A stretch of DNA of 64,000 bases, taken from the NCBI GenBank assembly GCA_003116875.1, contig BCKT01000005.1, positions 1 through 64,000 on the forward strand. The letters are read 5' to 3'. Origin of the DNA: Takashimella koratensis. Taxonomy: Eukaryota > Basidiomycota > Tremellomycetes > Trichosporonales > Tetragoniomycetaceae. The notes under the pieces are model-generated. The model did no database searches and had not been told where the DNA came from. It saw only the letters and a program-made list of their open reading frames with translations. A program made the position numbers and the translations under genes. Every line of letters begins with the position of its first letter. The first letter of the stretch is position 1. Below, piece by piece: positions 32,367 through 43,928 of the stretch.

Positions 32367-32644
32367 AGCCCAGGGAGACGTAATCTAGAAACTACCGATG
32401 ACTAGTCGGACTCGCTTCAGATCTGATCGGTGTTCCAGATGTCAAGTGATAGATAACGCCGAACATCTAGACCCCGCGACGTTGCTCAACGCGTCGGCGG
32501 TGTGTATTCAGCTCGACTGGGCGTTCGAGTCGATCTCCGAGTCGACGTTGAACCACCCACCTCCTACTGCTCGCAGGCTGACGAGAGCCGTGTAACTTCC
32601 GGCGCCGGTTATCCGGGACCCGAGTCAGGCGGAGGTGGGCGGGG

Positions 32645-32650
32645 TATAAA
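32645..32650 (+). promoter_or_regulatory. TATA box of FMN oxidase gene
   Basis: TATAAA in a GC-rich surround, 49 bp before the ATG at 32699. Strong TATA boxes are often found at inducible fungal genes. Confidence 0.55.
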
Positions 32651-32698
32651 ATTCCAGTAAACGCCAATCGCAACTGCAACACCCACACTACTTTCAAC

Positions 32699-34026
32699 AT
32701 GGCCGGCCGAGGAACGACGCTGGATCCCAATGTGTTCTGCATCGCAGACCTCATTGAGCACTGTAACAAGCGCATCCCCAAGATGGCGAGCGAGTACATC
32801 GCTGGGGGTGCGATGGATATGATTACGTGGGTGATAAAGTAGAAGCGGGGCTGACTTTAGTGTTCGCGACAACACCGCGTCGTTTGACAGGTACCGCCTA
32901 CTCCCCCGCGTCATGAAGGACGTGACCAATGTCGATCCGAGCTCTACCTGCTGGGGTGTCAAGGTGGGCCGTGTCGAGGTCTACAACTGATAAGCAGACT
33001 TCGTTTCCGCTCGGTTTCTCTCCGACCGGTATCCATGGTGTCGCGCACACTGACCGAGAGTTGGGCGTGTCCCGTGCGGCCGCGAGGATGGGAACGAACA
33101 TGTGCTTGTCCTCTTGGGCGAACTCGTCGATTGAAGACGTGGTCGCCCAGGGCGAGGGGTACGGCAACGCCTATGCGCAGCAGCTCAGTGTCGTCCAGGA
33201 CCCCGAGGCAAACTTGTACACCATTCGCAAGGCTGAGGGTGAGTTATCATCCCGACCCAGCTAATATCAGCTGCTGGTGCCAAAGCGCTCTGGGTCACTG
33301 TCGACCTCCCGATCCTCGGTCGCCGTCTCAATGAGTTTAAGAACAGCTTCAGCATCCCTGAGGGACTCACTGTGCCCAACATTCCCCCCGAAGTCGACTT
33401 CCGTAACGCTGGGCAGAACCCCAGGATGGCTTATGGTGGGTTTTTCCCAGTACAAGGCTGATTTCAGACCGCGGATTGACATGGGAAAAGGTCAAGTGGT
33501 TCAAGGAGAATACCAAGATGGAGGTTTGGCTCAAAGGGAGTGAGTACGCGTGAGAAAGCATCTCTGACCGCAGTTATGGACCCCGAGGACGCCCGGTTGG
33601 CTGTGGAAGCTGGTGCAGACGGGATCATCGTGTCCAACCACGGCGGCCGACAGCTCGACAGTATCTCTAGCACACTCTCTGCTCTTCCCGGTGTAGTTGA
33701 AGCCGTGGCCGGACGCGTACCCGTTCACTTTGACGGTGGGATCCGACGAGGCACTGATATCTTCAAAGCTTTGGCTCTTGGAGCAGACTTTTGCTTTGTC
33801 GGACGGATCGCCTTGTGGGGCCTGGGCGTGAGTCTGAGTTGATGGCCCTACTGACAGACAGTATAACGGAGAAGAAGGCGTCCATCTCGCGTTGAAACTC
33901 CTGTACGACGAGTTCCTCGCGACTATGATCATGGTCGGGGTGACCAATGTGAAGGATATTGGCAGACATCATCTTGCCTGGGTCGCTGCGGACGGGTCGC
34001 TCGTGCGTCTGGACAAGAAGCCTTGA
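32699..34026 (+). CDS. FMN-dependent L-2-hydroxy-acid oxidase/dehydrogenase
   Basis: About 375 residues in eight short exons, all with 32-34 nt introns. The family signature [10 protein letters not shown] contains the active-site His that takes the proton from the substrate and the following Arg. Other features are [10 protein letters not shown] at the N-terminus, [56 protein letters not shown] (flavin-binding Lys) and [19 protein letters not shown] with [11 protein letters not shown] for FMN phosphate binding. No heme domain or mitochondrial presequence is visible, so it resembles glycolate/lactate oxidase rather than flavocytochrome b2. It converges with the dehydrogenase at 34082, 55 bp away. 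Oxidation of L-lactate to pyruvate is a plausible role. Confidence 0.88.
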
Positions 34027-34081
34027 CCGACTGTATCATCGCATCATATCTAAACAACCATGCATTGTCAATTGGACCTAT

Positions 34082-35344
34082 CTAGTAGCCCCTTGCAAAA
34101 TCGACTTTGTTATACGGCACCTGCCCAGCACGGATACGTTCAGCGTTTGCGATGAGGATATCCGCTGCGCCGTCCATCTCGTCCTGGGCGTCGCCCGACA
34201 GGTGCGGGGTGACCACAACCTTAGGGTGAGACCAGAGCGGGTGTCCATTGGGAAGGGGCTCGGGGTCGGTCACGTCAATCGCGGCGCCAAAGAGTCCGTC
34301 AGGTCGGTCGAGCGCGGCGATCAGGTCCTCTAGATGTCAGCGTGGTTTTGGGTGGGCACTCACCGGATTTGACAAGGTTGCCTCGGCCAATGTTGACAAG
34401 GATGGCGTTGGGGCGGAGAAGGGCTGTCGTCAGCGCTATATTATCATGAACTCACCGAGGTTCTCCTGGTTCAGGAGGTAGTGGGTCGCAGCGGTGTTGG
34501 GCAGGCAAGCGACCAGAACGTCAGTCTCTTTCAAGAAAGCCTCGAGCGACGCCTTGTCGTTGGTAGAGTAGAACGCCTCTGGGATGGAGCCTGTCGTCAG
34601 ATCTCTTCGTCAAAGGTCACTCACCATCCTTGTCGCCTGTTCCTGGGATAATGTACTGCCATCAGCTCAGTCTTTTGTAGCGACCTACGCCAGCCTGGGG
34701 TGTCGCCTTGCCCGTGGTGTTTGCAGCGATGATCCGCATGTTGTGCGCTTTCAGCAACCGAGCAGACTCGCGACCAAGCGAACCGTACCCCTATGTCTCA
34801 GCCAAGCTCCCTGAACACACTCACGAGGATACCTGCTGTGCGTCCACGGGTCGACCTCACGTGGTACGCTCCCCCGCCAAACTCGACTTCCGGACCCTCT
34901 ACCCAGCGTTTCTCATTCTATACGTTAGCCTAACCCCTTCAGAAAACTCACGTGAGCGATGAGGATCTGTTTGGGGATCTGGTGGAACAAGTTGATCACC
35001 ATGCCGACGACATAGTTGGGGATCGAGATGACGTGCAGACCCGCTGCAGTGGAGAGCGAGATCCCCGTACCCCTTTGCTTGGCGTAGCTACCAATCACAC
35101 TGCTGTTCAAGGCCTTGTCGGCTCCAGCGCTGCACAGCTGAATGTGCTTGAGATTTGGCAGCTTGGCGAGGTCGTCAATGGTCGCGTCTACACCCTTGGG
35201 CATAGAGAAGAAGACGTCCGCCGACGCGAGAGCCTCAGCGGGCACCTTGCCGTCTGGGTGGTGGTGAACGGTGGGGAAGTTGGCGCGGAGCTTGGCCAGC
35301 GTCGCCGCAGTGATCGGCACAGTGTTCACAAGTGTTCGGACCAT
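34082..35344 (-). CDS. D-isomer-specific 2-hydroxyacid dehydrogenase
   Basis: About 345 residues, NAD(P)-dependent, in about seven exons. Visible are the substrate-binding region LKHIQLCSAGADKALNSSV, the Rossmann GYGSLGRESARLL, VACLPNTAATHYLLN, NIGRGNLVKSEDL, AAIDVTDPEPLPNGHPLW and the catalytic His in VVVTPHLSGDA. The pattern fits glyoxylate/hydroxypyruvate reductase-like enzymes of fungi. It is the nearest neighbour of an L-2-hydroxy-acid oxidase; the two handle opposite stereochemistry and could interconvert 2-oxoacids and hydroxyacids. Substrate not determinable. The start at 35344 gives the usual short N-terminal strand VRTLVNTVPI. Confidence 0.88.
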
Positions 35345-35659
35345 GGTGAGAGGTGAGGGGGGAAGACACAGAGCTCTGACAGACTTTTTGCTCGCGTATA
35401 TATCTGGACCCCGAGTTCCGGGCGGTGTGGGCCGTCCGCCGGGCGGTGTGCCCGCGGCGAGATTTAGAGCCAAGCGTCGGCTAAGTTTACTCGGGTCTTT
35501 GACACGGCCTCTCGCCTACGCGACGAATGAAAAGTCAAACAAAAGCAGCAACAAAAATGTCCATGATTTCACAACAGATGGGTATAAAGTATTATGTACC
35601 AAGGATAGATATGTACGATAGATTGATTAAAGATGATAGAGACAACCCCTATGCACGCA
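35345..35659. other. Intergenic region
   Basis: 315 bases; the first half is GC-rich promoter of the dehydrogenase, and the second half (35530-35650) is AT-rich and probably the 3' UTR of the next minus-strand gene. Nothing else seen. Confidence 0.4.
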
Positions 35660-38225
35660 TTATGACATGACAAAGCCAGCTCCGCCACGAAGAATGCGTG
35701 AGACACTTCGCCAGAAGAGCATCTCTGCCGAGTCCATCTCACCCTCGAGGCGGCCAAGGAACGCTCGGAACCGAGCAACGTCGCCGTCCTTGACACCTTC
35801 CCTGTCCTTCATACGGCGAACGACAACCTCGACGGCGTCCTTCGCCGCCGACTTGGTCTCGACCTCGACAGAAGGGGTCGTGACGGCGCGGTGCCACCAA
35901 ATACGAATGAGGAGCATGACTGCGCGTTTACCCGACTCATCCGCGCGCCAACTGTTGGTTCGTCGGTCCGCGAGCTGCGCTTCCTTGGTACCCTCGATCA
36001 AGAAGGACCAACCGACTTCTCGCGCCGCCCAGGTTGAGTACACCTCGGCGGTGACGAGGAGCGACGTTCGTTTTTCCATCGCCGCGGGGACTCGGGGTGC
36101 AAGCGACGCACGGAACATGGAGCAGTAGGCGATAGACGCGAGGACGTCGGCCTTGGCGCGGGCAAGTGCGGCAGTGGGGAGGTCGGACGAGGACAAGAGA
36201 GTCAACGCGAGCTTGAACTGCTTGGTCGCCGCCTCGAGAAGCTGCCAGGCAGAGTTTGCGAGCTGCATCGAGGGGACGAGACCCTCGGCCTGCTCGTCTT
36301 CGACAAGTCGGATGACCGACGCCTTTCGGGTCCACGCGTTGATACCGTCGGGGCCAACCAAGGGCTGCGACATGCTCGACATGCGGCGATTGCGGCCAGC
36401 GAGGGCGTCACCGCTAGTCGGGAGCCATGAGCCACGGCGGCTGCTGCCGCCCGAGGCGGTGGACATCTGGGAGAACGACCCGCCGCGCGGGAACGAGGCG
36501 TCCGAGAAGCTCTTGCCCGGAAACATGACGGATTCAGGGATCGAGGGGCGAGCGTCAGGGCGTGGGAAGTTGGACAAGGTCGACGGCTTGCGGCCTTCCT
36601 CCTCAGCAATCTCATCCTCGGTCTCCTCCTGGATCGCAGCCTCGGTAAAGCTGTTGCCCATGGTGGACATCTTCCTGTTGGCGAGTGACGGGCGGCGCGG
36701 GGACGCCTGAGACGAGGAGTCGCCCGAGGCACCGGAGATGGACCCAGCGTTCGAGCCGGACGAGCCAAAGGTTTTGCCACGGCGGGGCTTGCGCTGGCGC
36801 CAGACGAGACGCAGCAGGCAGGCGTACAGTACCTTGGCGTCACCGAACTGGCGGACGGCCTCGTGAGCTAGGGTGCTAGCAGTCGCTGCCTTGGATCCGC
36901 GAAGTTTGGCGGCGCGCTCGCGGGCCTCAGTGGCGAGCATCGACATGTCGGCCATGAGCGAGCGGAAGTCGTCCTCGTCGAGGTCGATACCGAGGAGGAA
37001 AGTGTGGCGGAGGCGCTCGAGCGAAGAGCGGTTGGACGCGAGCTGGACGCGGGTGATAAGGTTGGCGGACGAGGTGGAGGATTTGACCTTGGCGGCGGCG
37101 GCGACGGTGGCCATGTTGGACGCCTGGTCGAGAGCCTGTTCGGCCAGCTCGACGTGCAGATCCACTGTGTTGAGGTCATTGGCAATGGCCGAGACGATGA
37201 TCGCGGCCTCGGAGAGCGCGAGGAAAGTCTCTGCCATCTGCGGAGACTGAGCCGCGGCCTCCTCCTGGTTCATCTCGCGCATTTTGTCCATGCGGTCGCC
37301 TGCGACATCCTCGAGGTATTGCAACGCCTCGCGGGCCAGCTTGCCGGCCTCGCTCTCCCAGACGCGCTTCGGGTCGTCCGCGAGGTCGTCGGTCTCCATA
37401 AGGGTGGACGAGAGCAATGCGCATGCCCGGGCAAGGGCTTCACGAGCAGAGGTTGACTTGGGCGCAGCCGCGACGAGGTCTCGCAGGAGAGAGCGCGCCT
37501 CGCGGAGGGAGACGGTGGCCGTGCGTGGGGGTTGGTACGACGTCGCGAGGTTGATGAGAATGTTGGCGCGGCAGAGCATGGCCTTGGCGCTGGTCGGCTT
37601 GAGCTGGAGTGCGAGACCAAAGAGCTCGTTGGCGCGGTTCAGGTGGTGGTAGGCCTTCTCGGTACCGATGGTGTACGACGCGGATTTGATCTCGTGTCCA
37701 AGACCGCCTAGATGTTAGCTTGGATCAGAGCTTAGACTTACCCTCCATGCAGCCCTCGTACGAGTTGTAGCCAGTGCCCTTGCGGGCGCGACCGGTGGGC
37801 TTGTTAAAGTCGCTGCCCTTGCGAGGGGGCGGGGCGTCGAGTCCGTCCTCGTCGAGCCTCGGGTGGTGCTTCTCGGACCAGTAGTTGCCATCGTCCGCAG
37901 CAGGGACGGGCTGCTCCTCATCCTGAAGCTTTTGGTGGTACTTCTCCATGTTGAGCTTTTCGTTATTAAACTCGAGCTCAATCTCCTCCATCTCGGGGTC
38001 GTACATGCTGTCTTCATCGGACGAGCGGCGAGTGACGCGTGCGGGCTGGGCGGTGAAGGTATCGTTTGGCTGGGCGCCAACGTTGATTGTGGTGGCCGTG
38101 GGGAAGACGACGTCGAGAGGGCGGTTGGGCGACACGATCTGCCTGGCAGCCGGCGCCAGGGGGCTCCCACCCTGCCCACCGAGCGAGTAGTCGCCAAAGA
38201 GCGTCGTTGCTGGTGACTCGGGCAT
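35660..38225 (-). CDS. Large TPR-like protein with low-complexity linker (function unknown)
   Basis: 843 residues from two in-phase exons, 37742-38225 and 35660-37707. I do not recognise a named family. The N-terminus is polar with an acidic helix EDSMYDPEMEEIELEF. The region after the intron has helix pairs like KAYHHLNRANELFGLALQL and KAMLCRANILINLA, which look like tetratricopeptide repeats. A Ser-rich, basic linker with SPRRPSLANRKMSTMG and similar R-x-x-S sites (about residues 440-600) is probably a kinase target. The C-terminal third is again helical. Long intact coding sequence and strong GC3 bias support expression. It looks like a conserved basidiomycete housekeeping gene rather than an accessory one. 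Confidence 0.85.
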
Positions 38226-39070
38226 CGTCGCTGTGTCGCAGTCGCTGTATACGCACCGGGCGTTCTAGAGTGTGCAGATGGGGGAAACGAGGGGGAGAGA
38301 CAACGCTCTACCCGACCTTTTATCGAAGAGCCAGCGTCGAGTGGTGGTCGAGGTGGAGAGATTGGGCGAGGAGTGGGACGAAAGAGTGAACGAGAGACAG
38401 AAGAATGGGATGGGAGAGAGGAGGATAGATGGATGGTGGGAACGATGATGGATTCTATGAATTCTATGGTCTCACTCTGGTGAGTGATCTCTATGCGATG
38501 GTGCCCGATTTTGGGTCGAGGACGATTTCGATCATTAGGTGAGTTGAATGTTCACAGCGTCGGAAGAGCAGAGCAGAGTAGAGCCCACCATGGTCACCCT
38601 GACGCCGCACTTTGAATCCCCAGGCTGCAGACGGCAGAAACGAGTACAGTGGCTTGCAGCCGCCCGAGAGGGGTCCTGTCTTCCTCTGGGCAGTCGCTGC
38701 GAGATAACGCTAGCGGCGCGCTATCGACTCAGGGGTGACATGGGCCGTTACGTGTGGTGTGGACCATCAGTAGGCCGGTTTGGGCGACGGACGAGCAGGA
38801 AGAGCCAGTGGGCAAGGGTGTTCTGCAGATCAATGCTGGGTGGTCCTGAAGCCTGAAAAGATACTGGACGTGGACATGGGAGAAGAGATAAAGTGGTACC
38901 TGAGTGTCTTGGACAGCTGGATGCGGCTGAGGTTTGGGGCAGTACAGTAGCTGAGGAGAGGGTGAGGGTGAGGGAGAAGGCTGGGTGACTGCCGTCCGGG
39001 GGGGGGACCTTGGAGACAGCGACATCGGCAGAAGCAACGGACGGGGCACTCGGGGCAGGGACAGAGGCGG

Positions 39071-39103
<33 letters not shown>

Positions 39104-39426
39104 CTGGGGGGCGGGGGGGGGGGGGGGGAGGGGTAGCCACAGAGAGAGGGCAAGGAAAACAACGCAAAACGGCAATAAAGTGGCAGTCGAAAATAATAGA
39201 ATTTAATTTCAAATTCGACGGAAAGGGTAATACGGCATGGTGATCGCTGGCAGGCCTATTCGGCAATGAGCTCGAGTTAGGCGCCTGGGCTGCCTTGATA
39301 AAACTTTTCCCCCAACCTTTCAGTTAGGCGCCCCAGCCCCGGGTTCTACAGACCCGGTCGATACGATATGCATTCACGTCCACAGCATCCACCATCACCA
39401 CTACCACCCCCTCCCTCTCCCTCTCG
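38226..39426. other. Long intergenic region with purine-rich and poly-G tracts
   Basis: 1.2 kb between the TPR-like gene and ATG5. It has purine-rich sequence (38380-38450) and an extreme G-run (39072-39128). Open frames coding long Pro or Gly runs are products of the G-run. I see no gene. Confidence 0.55.
39072..39128 (+). repeat. Poly-G tract, G-quadruplex candidate
   Basis: A run of 32 consecutive G (39072-39103) is followed by CT, six G, C and then another 16 G (39113-39128), with more G-rich sequence after AGGGG. It lies about 300 bp upstream of ATG5. Length is likely uncertain in any assembly. Confidence 0.85.
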
Positions 39427-40583
39427 ATGGCCACCTCGAGCACCATCACCTCCTCGACCGCCCTATTCCGACGCCTCACATGGAATAGCACAGTCCTCCT
39501 CGAGGTCCGGCTGGCAGATGACATCCCCGCCGCCGCCTCTGCCGGCAAGTACTATGTTAGTTTCACCCTAGTCTTCACCTTTCAACGTCCGTGCTGACAC
39601 CCATCCTTGCCTCTTTGCCACCTTAGATTCAAGCGCCGAGGTACACTTACCTCCCATTATTGATCCCCGAGATTCGAGACAACTTTCTCGAAGTTTTTCT
39701 GGATGACGAGACGCTGGGCAGCTTGGATGAGAAGGAGTGGTGGTTTGAGGAAGAGCCGGGGGAGGAAGGAGATGGCCGTTTAGCCAGTCAAGGCCCGTGC
39801 AAATGGTGAGCACTGCCTTAGACTCGACTCACACCAGGCATTGGCCCATCGATCTGCTCGAACTCCATTCCGCCATCTCGTCCCCGTCTTCAAACTCATC
39901 ACCTTCCACATCTACCCGCCCACTCAAACTCGTGCTTCATCTCTCATCACCACCGCACGATAAACTCATGCTCCCGCCGGGGATTGAGCCGTGCAAGACG
40001 CAATTCGTCAACCAGATCAAAGAAGCAGATTTTGTCCGATGGGGCAACACGAAGCGCGTGACAAACTTGCGCCGAGCGGATCTGGAGGCAGGGTGGGACG
40101 GGATCGTTCAAGGTGAGCCCCAACTGTTGACAGGACTAAACCATAGACGATTTTGATCTCCACTCGCGCATGGCTTCACGGATACATCCTCTTCCCCTGC
40201 CTAATCCTCCGACTCAGTCACCCTCCCCCGCCCTTCCATCCCGACCACCCAGTACAGATCCTGGATCATCTTCCGGCGCTTCCAAGCCCGACTCAACCTA
40301 CGGTGTCCGAGCCTTACCCATCAAACTCTATCTCCCTGACAACGCTCCTGTCGTCCAAGAAGTCACCCCACCGTCCAGCCCCGATGGTACACCGACCACA
40401 CTCATCGCCTATCTCTCCAACCTCCTCCCTCTCCTTTTCCCGTCCGCATCACGACCTTACGCCCTCGCCGAGCCAATAATCAACGGCATCGTCCTCCCTC
40501 CCGAATCCGAGCTCGCCTGGCTCTCTGCCTGCCTGTGCGGCGCCGACGGATGGCTCCGGATAGGTCTACGCTTAAAGAACTAA
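39427..40583 (+). CDS. ATG5: Autophagy protein Atg5
   Basis: 339-residue Atg5, the acceptor in the Atg12-Atg5 conjugate that acts with Atg16 as the E3 for Atg8 lipidation. Exons 39427-39555, 39627-39805, 39838-40112 and 40147-40583 join in phase. The N-terminal ubiquitin-like domain starts LFRRLTWNSTVLLEVRLAD and has APRYTYLPLLIPEIRDNF; HWPIDLLELH is the usual W-P-I-G/D-L-L element. The conserved Lys for Atg12 attachment sits in FVNQIKEADFVRWG at about residue 164. The second ubiquitin-like domain ends in a typical PLESELAWL-like segment (here PPESELAWLSACLCGADGWL). A Pro-rich insert after residue 205 is an unusual but common basidiomycete feature. Confidence 0.92.
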
Positions 40584-40651
40584 TCCAGGGCTATACCATC
40601 AAAGTCTCTTGGCCCAGTTGTATGTAATGCATCACGATCCTACGTCCCACG

Positions 40652-43080
40652 TCACATCGTGTCTGAGAAGAGACCCGCGGGCAGATCAAACCAATTATGA
40701 AGATCACCGAGCAACGGCTGCACTGCCCATACCGGCAAATGCGAGAGGTTTACCTCGGGTGGAGAGACATACGGCGTAGCTTGTCCATTGACCCCGACAG
40801 CCGAGTAAGCTGTACGTCGGAGGTCCAGCAGCACGTGAATCGCCTCGGGGAGCGAAGGGTTGGCTTCGCTGTCGAGTGATGCACCGGACAGCCACTTCCG
40901 CTTGGCCCGCTCCAGCAATTTGACATATTGGTCTGGAGTCAGTTCAATTCCACTCCCCAACTCACTGGCAAGGGTCCAGAATGGGGCTTGGTCTTTGAGC
41001 GCAGAGACAATCAAATCAAACTCGCTATCCGGTTTGTCCTTGTGCAAGAGAAAGTCGTGAACTGCAGTCAGCCAAATCCTGCTCCGCACTTACCAAATAG
41101 AACCCTGGCAGCGACCCAAGAAGACCAGATAAACAACGGAGTGGAAGAAACTTTGAATCCCATATTACGTGCCGTAGCGCACAGACTGACAACCGCGCGA
41201 CAAGACTCCATACATGTCTCACCGTAGGGCTCGACAGGTACGCCGTTGGATAGCGCAGGGAAGGCGTAGTACGCGTTAAGCTTGAGAAGAGTAGCATGAT
41301 GGATTGCTTGCTGCGTGGTCAGCTTGAATTGACCGCCTACCCACAATCATGAGTGTCATTGCCGTCTGTTCTGTGGTGAGAATAGGCAGTGCCGCAAACC
41401 ATCGTTTAGCCGCTGTCGTGAGCGTCATGGTCATGTCTTTTCTGAGCTCGATTGCGCGAGAATCGGTGGGGTCGACGACACGGACTTGCAACGTATGCGC
41501 ACGACCAAGTAGATCGAGACCCTCGACAAGATACGCCATAGGGCTGAGCGCAGCCATATCCGTGCTGCCTTCTCGATGGAGGACCGGCCGGAACTGTGGC
41601 GCAAAATACCAGTCCTGACGTTAGATCACTTCCAATGGAAAGACTCACCGATCTTGCCCAGATATCATCTGCGCAAGGGAGACGACGCTTGATCTCGAAA
41701 TCTGGCAGGGCAAAGTCCCATCCAGTAGAGACGCAGGCGTACCGATCAAGACAAAAGATGAGCCAAAACAGCCGCCGCCGTGCCTCGTCTTCATTCCAGT
41801 TGGCGGCTGGTGGGATGATGCTCATTCTGCTGAGACTGGGCGTCGGTGCTCGGCCTGGGAAGGCCCCGTCCTTGATGTCGTCTTCAACGACGAGACCAAG
41901 GTGCACAGCAGATCGGGTGAGGAGGGCGAGGATACCCCAACTAGACGGTCCCTGCTCCGAACCGATGAGGTCAAGCGCCAACAATGCCAAGGCCTGGACG
42001 GAGGATATGGATGTAGACTCGATAGCATGTGCGAGGACGTGCTGCTTGGCTGCTGCGCGGAACTGCTGCTTCGAGTTGGCTATCCGGGGGTCGTTGGACA
42101 AGCGAAGGGTGACGACGACGATGGCGTAGACTACAATGTTCCAAGGTGGGTTGAAGTGGAGGGGGTTGGGCGAGAGGATGGGTGCCCAAGGATGGATGTG
42201 AACGTAGAAGATGTTGATAAGGTCCCGCACAATGTCTTCGGGAGGGAGGACGTGTGGGTCGGTGAAAGAGGTGGCGGATCCAGCGCCTGGACTTGCGTTG
42301 GCGCCAAACGACCCAAGGTCGAGGGTGTTTGTATTTGTGCCCGCGGATGGAGGCATATCGACAGGGGAGAATGTTGGCATCAGCGTCGGGCCCAAGGCGG
42401 GTGGGGGCATGCTGCCGACTGGGGTCTGAAGGGACATTAACGATGGAGGCGGCTGCGACTGCTGCCATTGGGCCACTTGGGATAGGCGGGTTTCCTGGTC
42501 GGCGAACCGAGCCTCGTGCCGCATCACCTTGTCCTCTAGTTGTTCTGCATGTTAGTGGTAGAGCGCGAGCGAGACTCACCAAGCCTTCGCATCATATCGA
42601 GGCCGGTACCAGGCCGCAGACCAGGTTTTTGCTTGACGGGGTAGACACACTCTGCTGGGTTTCTGATGGTGAGTGAGGGGGAGGTCAGAAAGCTCACCTG
42701 GCGCAATTCTCGCAAGTTGGTTTTTTGCTATCACATTCTAGTTGTCAGTGAATGCGTGTTGGGATGAACTCACTGATCTTGCGCGCTCGACATGGTGTGC
42801 AGGTAATCGCCAGTGGTCTTTGAAAGGATCATTAGTTGTGCCGATGAAGTGGGGACGTGAGGGAACGGGGAAAGGGATATCTAACCTACCGATTGTCGTC
42901 GGGTCCTAAATCGGTGAGACTAGATTCACGCCTGCGCTTGATGCGACCCCCGCTGGTCTCTTGCGAAGGGGATCCGGGGCGGTGGTGCAGCGAGTCGAGG
43001 GCGACGTTGGGTGAGGTAAAGGGGGAGAGAGATGGTGGGGCTCCCCAAGTGAGACCAAAGTTGTCCCCGTCGTCGTCCAT
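40652..43080 (-). CDS. Zn2Cys6 fungal transcription factor
   Basis: Nuclear regulator of roughly 720 residues. The zinc cluster spans four exons and reads CTPCRARKIKCDSKKPTC then ENCARNPAECVYP, giving C-x2-C-x6-C-x5-C-x2-C-x6-C. It is preceded by an acidic/basic N-tail (MDDDGDNFGL, then RIKRRRES) and followed by a short coiled coil (MMRRL, EARFADQETRL). The fungal-specific domain starts near DIVRDLINIFYVHIHPWAPI and has RRRLFWLIFCLDRYACVSTG. The ATG at 43080 was chosen because the upstream open frame has no family content. Its 5' end faces another Zn2Cys6 gene 848 bp away. ATG5 converges on its 3' end. Targets are unknown. Confidence 0.87.
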
Positions 43081-43928
43081 CTCGAACGAATGCTTTTGGA
43101 TGCAAAGCTCAGGGGGCGCAGCTGGTTCGGTGTAACTAGCGGTTGGGGACGAGGCCCAGCGTAGGTCCCTCCCTGGGGTACCGGTCGTCACGGGCAAGGG
43201 GCGATTGTGGAGATGTTGCGAGATAGGGGAGTGTGCGGGGTGGATGGTCTCTGGGAAGGGATGATGATGTGGCGAGATGAGAGAAGGGAATCGGGGGAAA
43301 CAAGAACCGCGGGGGTGACTTGCTCTTTTCTGGTCACAGGTCGGGTACCCACCCACGGCCCACAGCCGATGCACAGTCGCGAGACAGCGGATGTAGCATG
43401 TGTAGCCTAACAATCCCCTCCCCCACTCCCCCATCTGCTCCCACCTCCCCCCCGGGTCCCCGACAGCACGCAACGTCGGCGTCTTGCTGTGCACCGGCTT
43501 CAAGGGCCGTAGGCGAAGGACTCCGAGCCAAGGCTCCGAGTTGCGACCCATACGGCCCTCTTGTTCACGATCCAACTCCCGTCTCTCGTCGTTTGTTTCG
43601 GCCGTTGACTCGGGATTTCGGCGGATTCTCAGTCCGGAGCCCGGTGGCGAGCGGCATGACGTGGCTTTTGGAGCACAAGGCTGGTAACATTTGATAACTC
43701 CTTCGGCGTCGGGCGAGTCAGTTCGGACAGACCCGAGCCAACAACAGTCCCAGTCTCAGCGCCGATCGTCTGACCAAACGTCACAAACACAACTCACAAC
43801 TGACCACACCATCGCTGAGGTCTCAACAGCGCCGTCGACGCGGGAAGGTGCGTGCAGCAAGGGAAGCCAACCGTCGGTGCTTTGGACGAGAGTCATCGCG
43901 TTGAAAGTTAAAAACACCACCGACTCTG
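43081..43928. promoter_or_regulatory. Divergent promoter between two Zn2Cys6 genes
   Basis: 848 GC-rich bases between two divergent regulator genes. Open frames on both strands lack family features; a longer upstream start for the minus-strand regulator is possible but not supported. No clear motif. Confidence 0.4.

Larger units (their letters stand above)
31820..32698. other. Long divergent intergenic region with a palindrome and TATA box
   Basis: 879 bases between the PhoD-like gene and the FMN oxidase. No gene is convincing. It contains a 9-bp-stem inverted repeat at 32347-32366 and a TATA box at 32645-32650, both listed separately. Confidence 0.5.

Noticed and set aside
38729..39266. Pro-rich (minus) and Gly-rich (plus) frames around the poly-G tract
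   Set aside because: Low-complexity translation of the G-run, open in all frames; not evidence of genes.
42886..43575. Upstream extension of the minus-strand Zn2Cys6 gene to 43575
   Set aside because: The extra 165 residues are low-complexity with no regulator features; the start at 43080 is followed directly by the acidic tail and zinc cluster.
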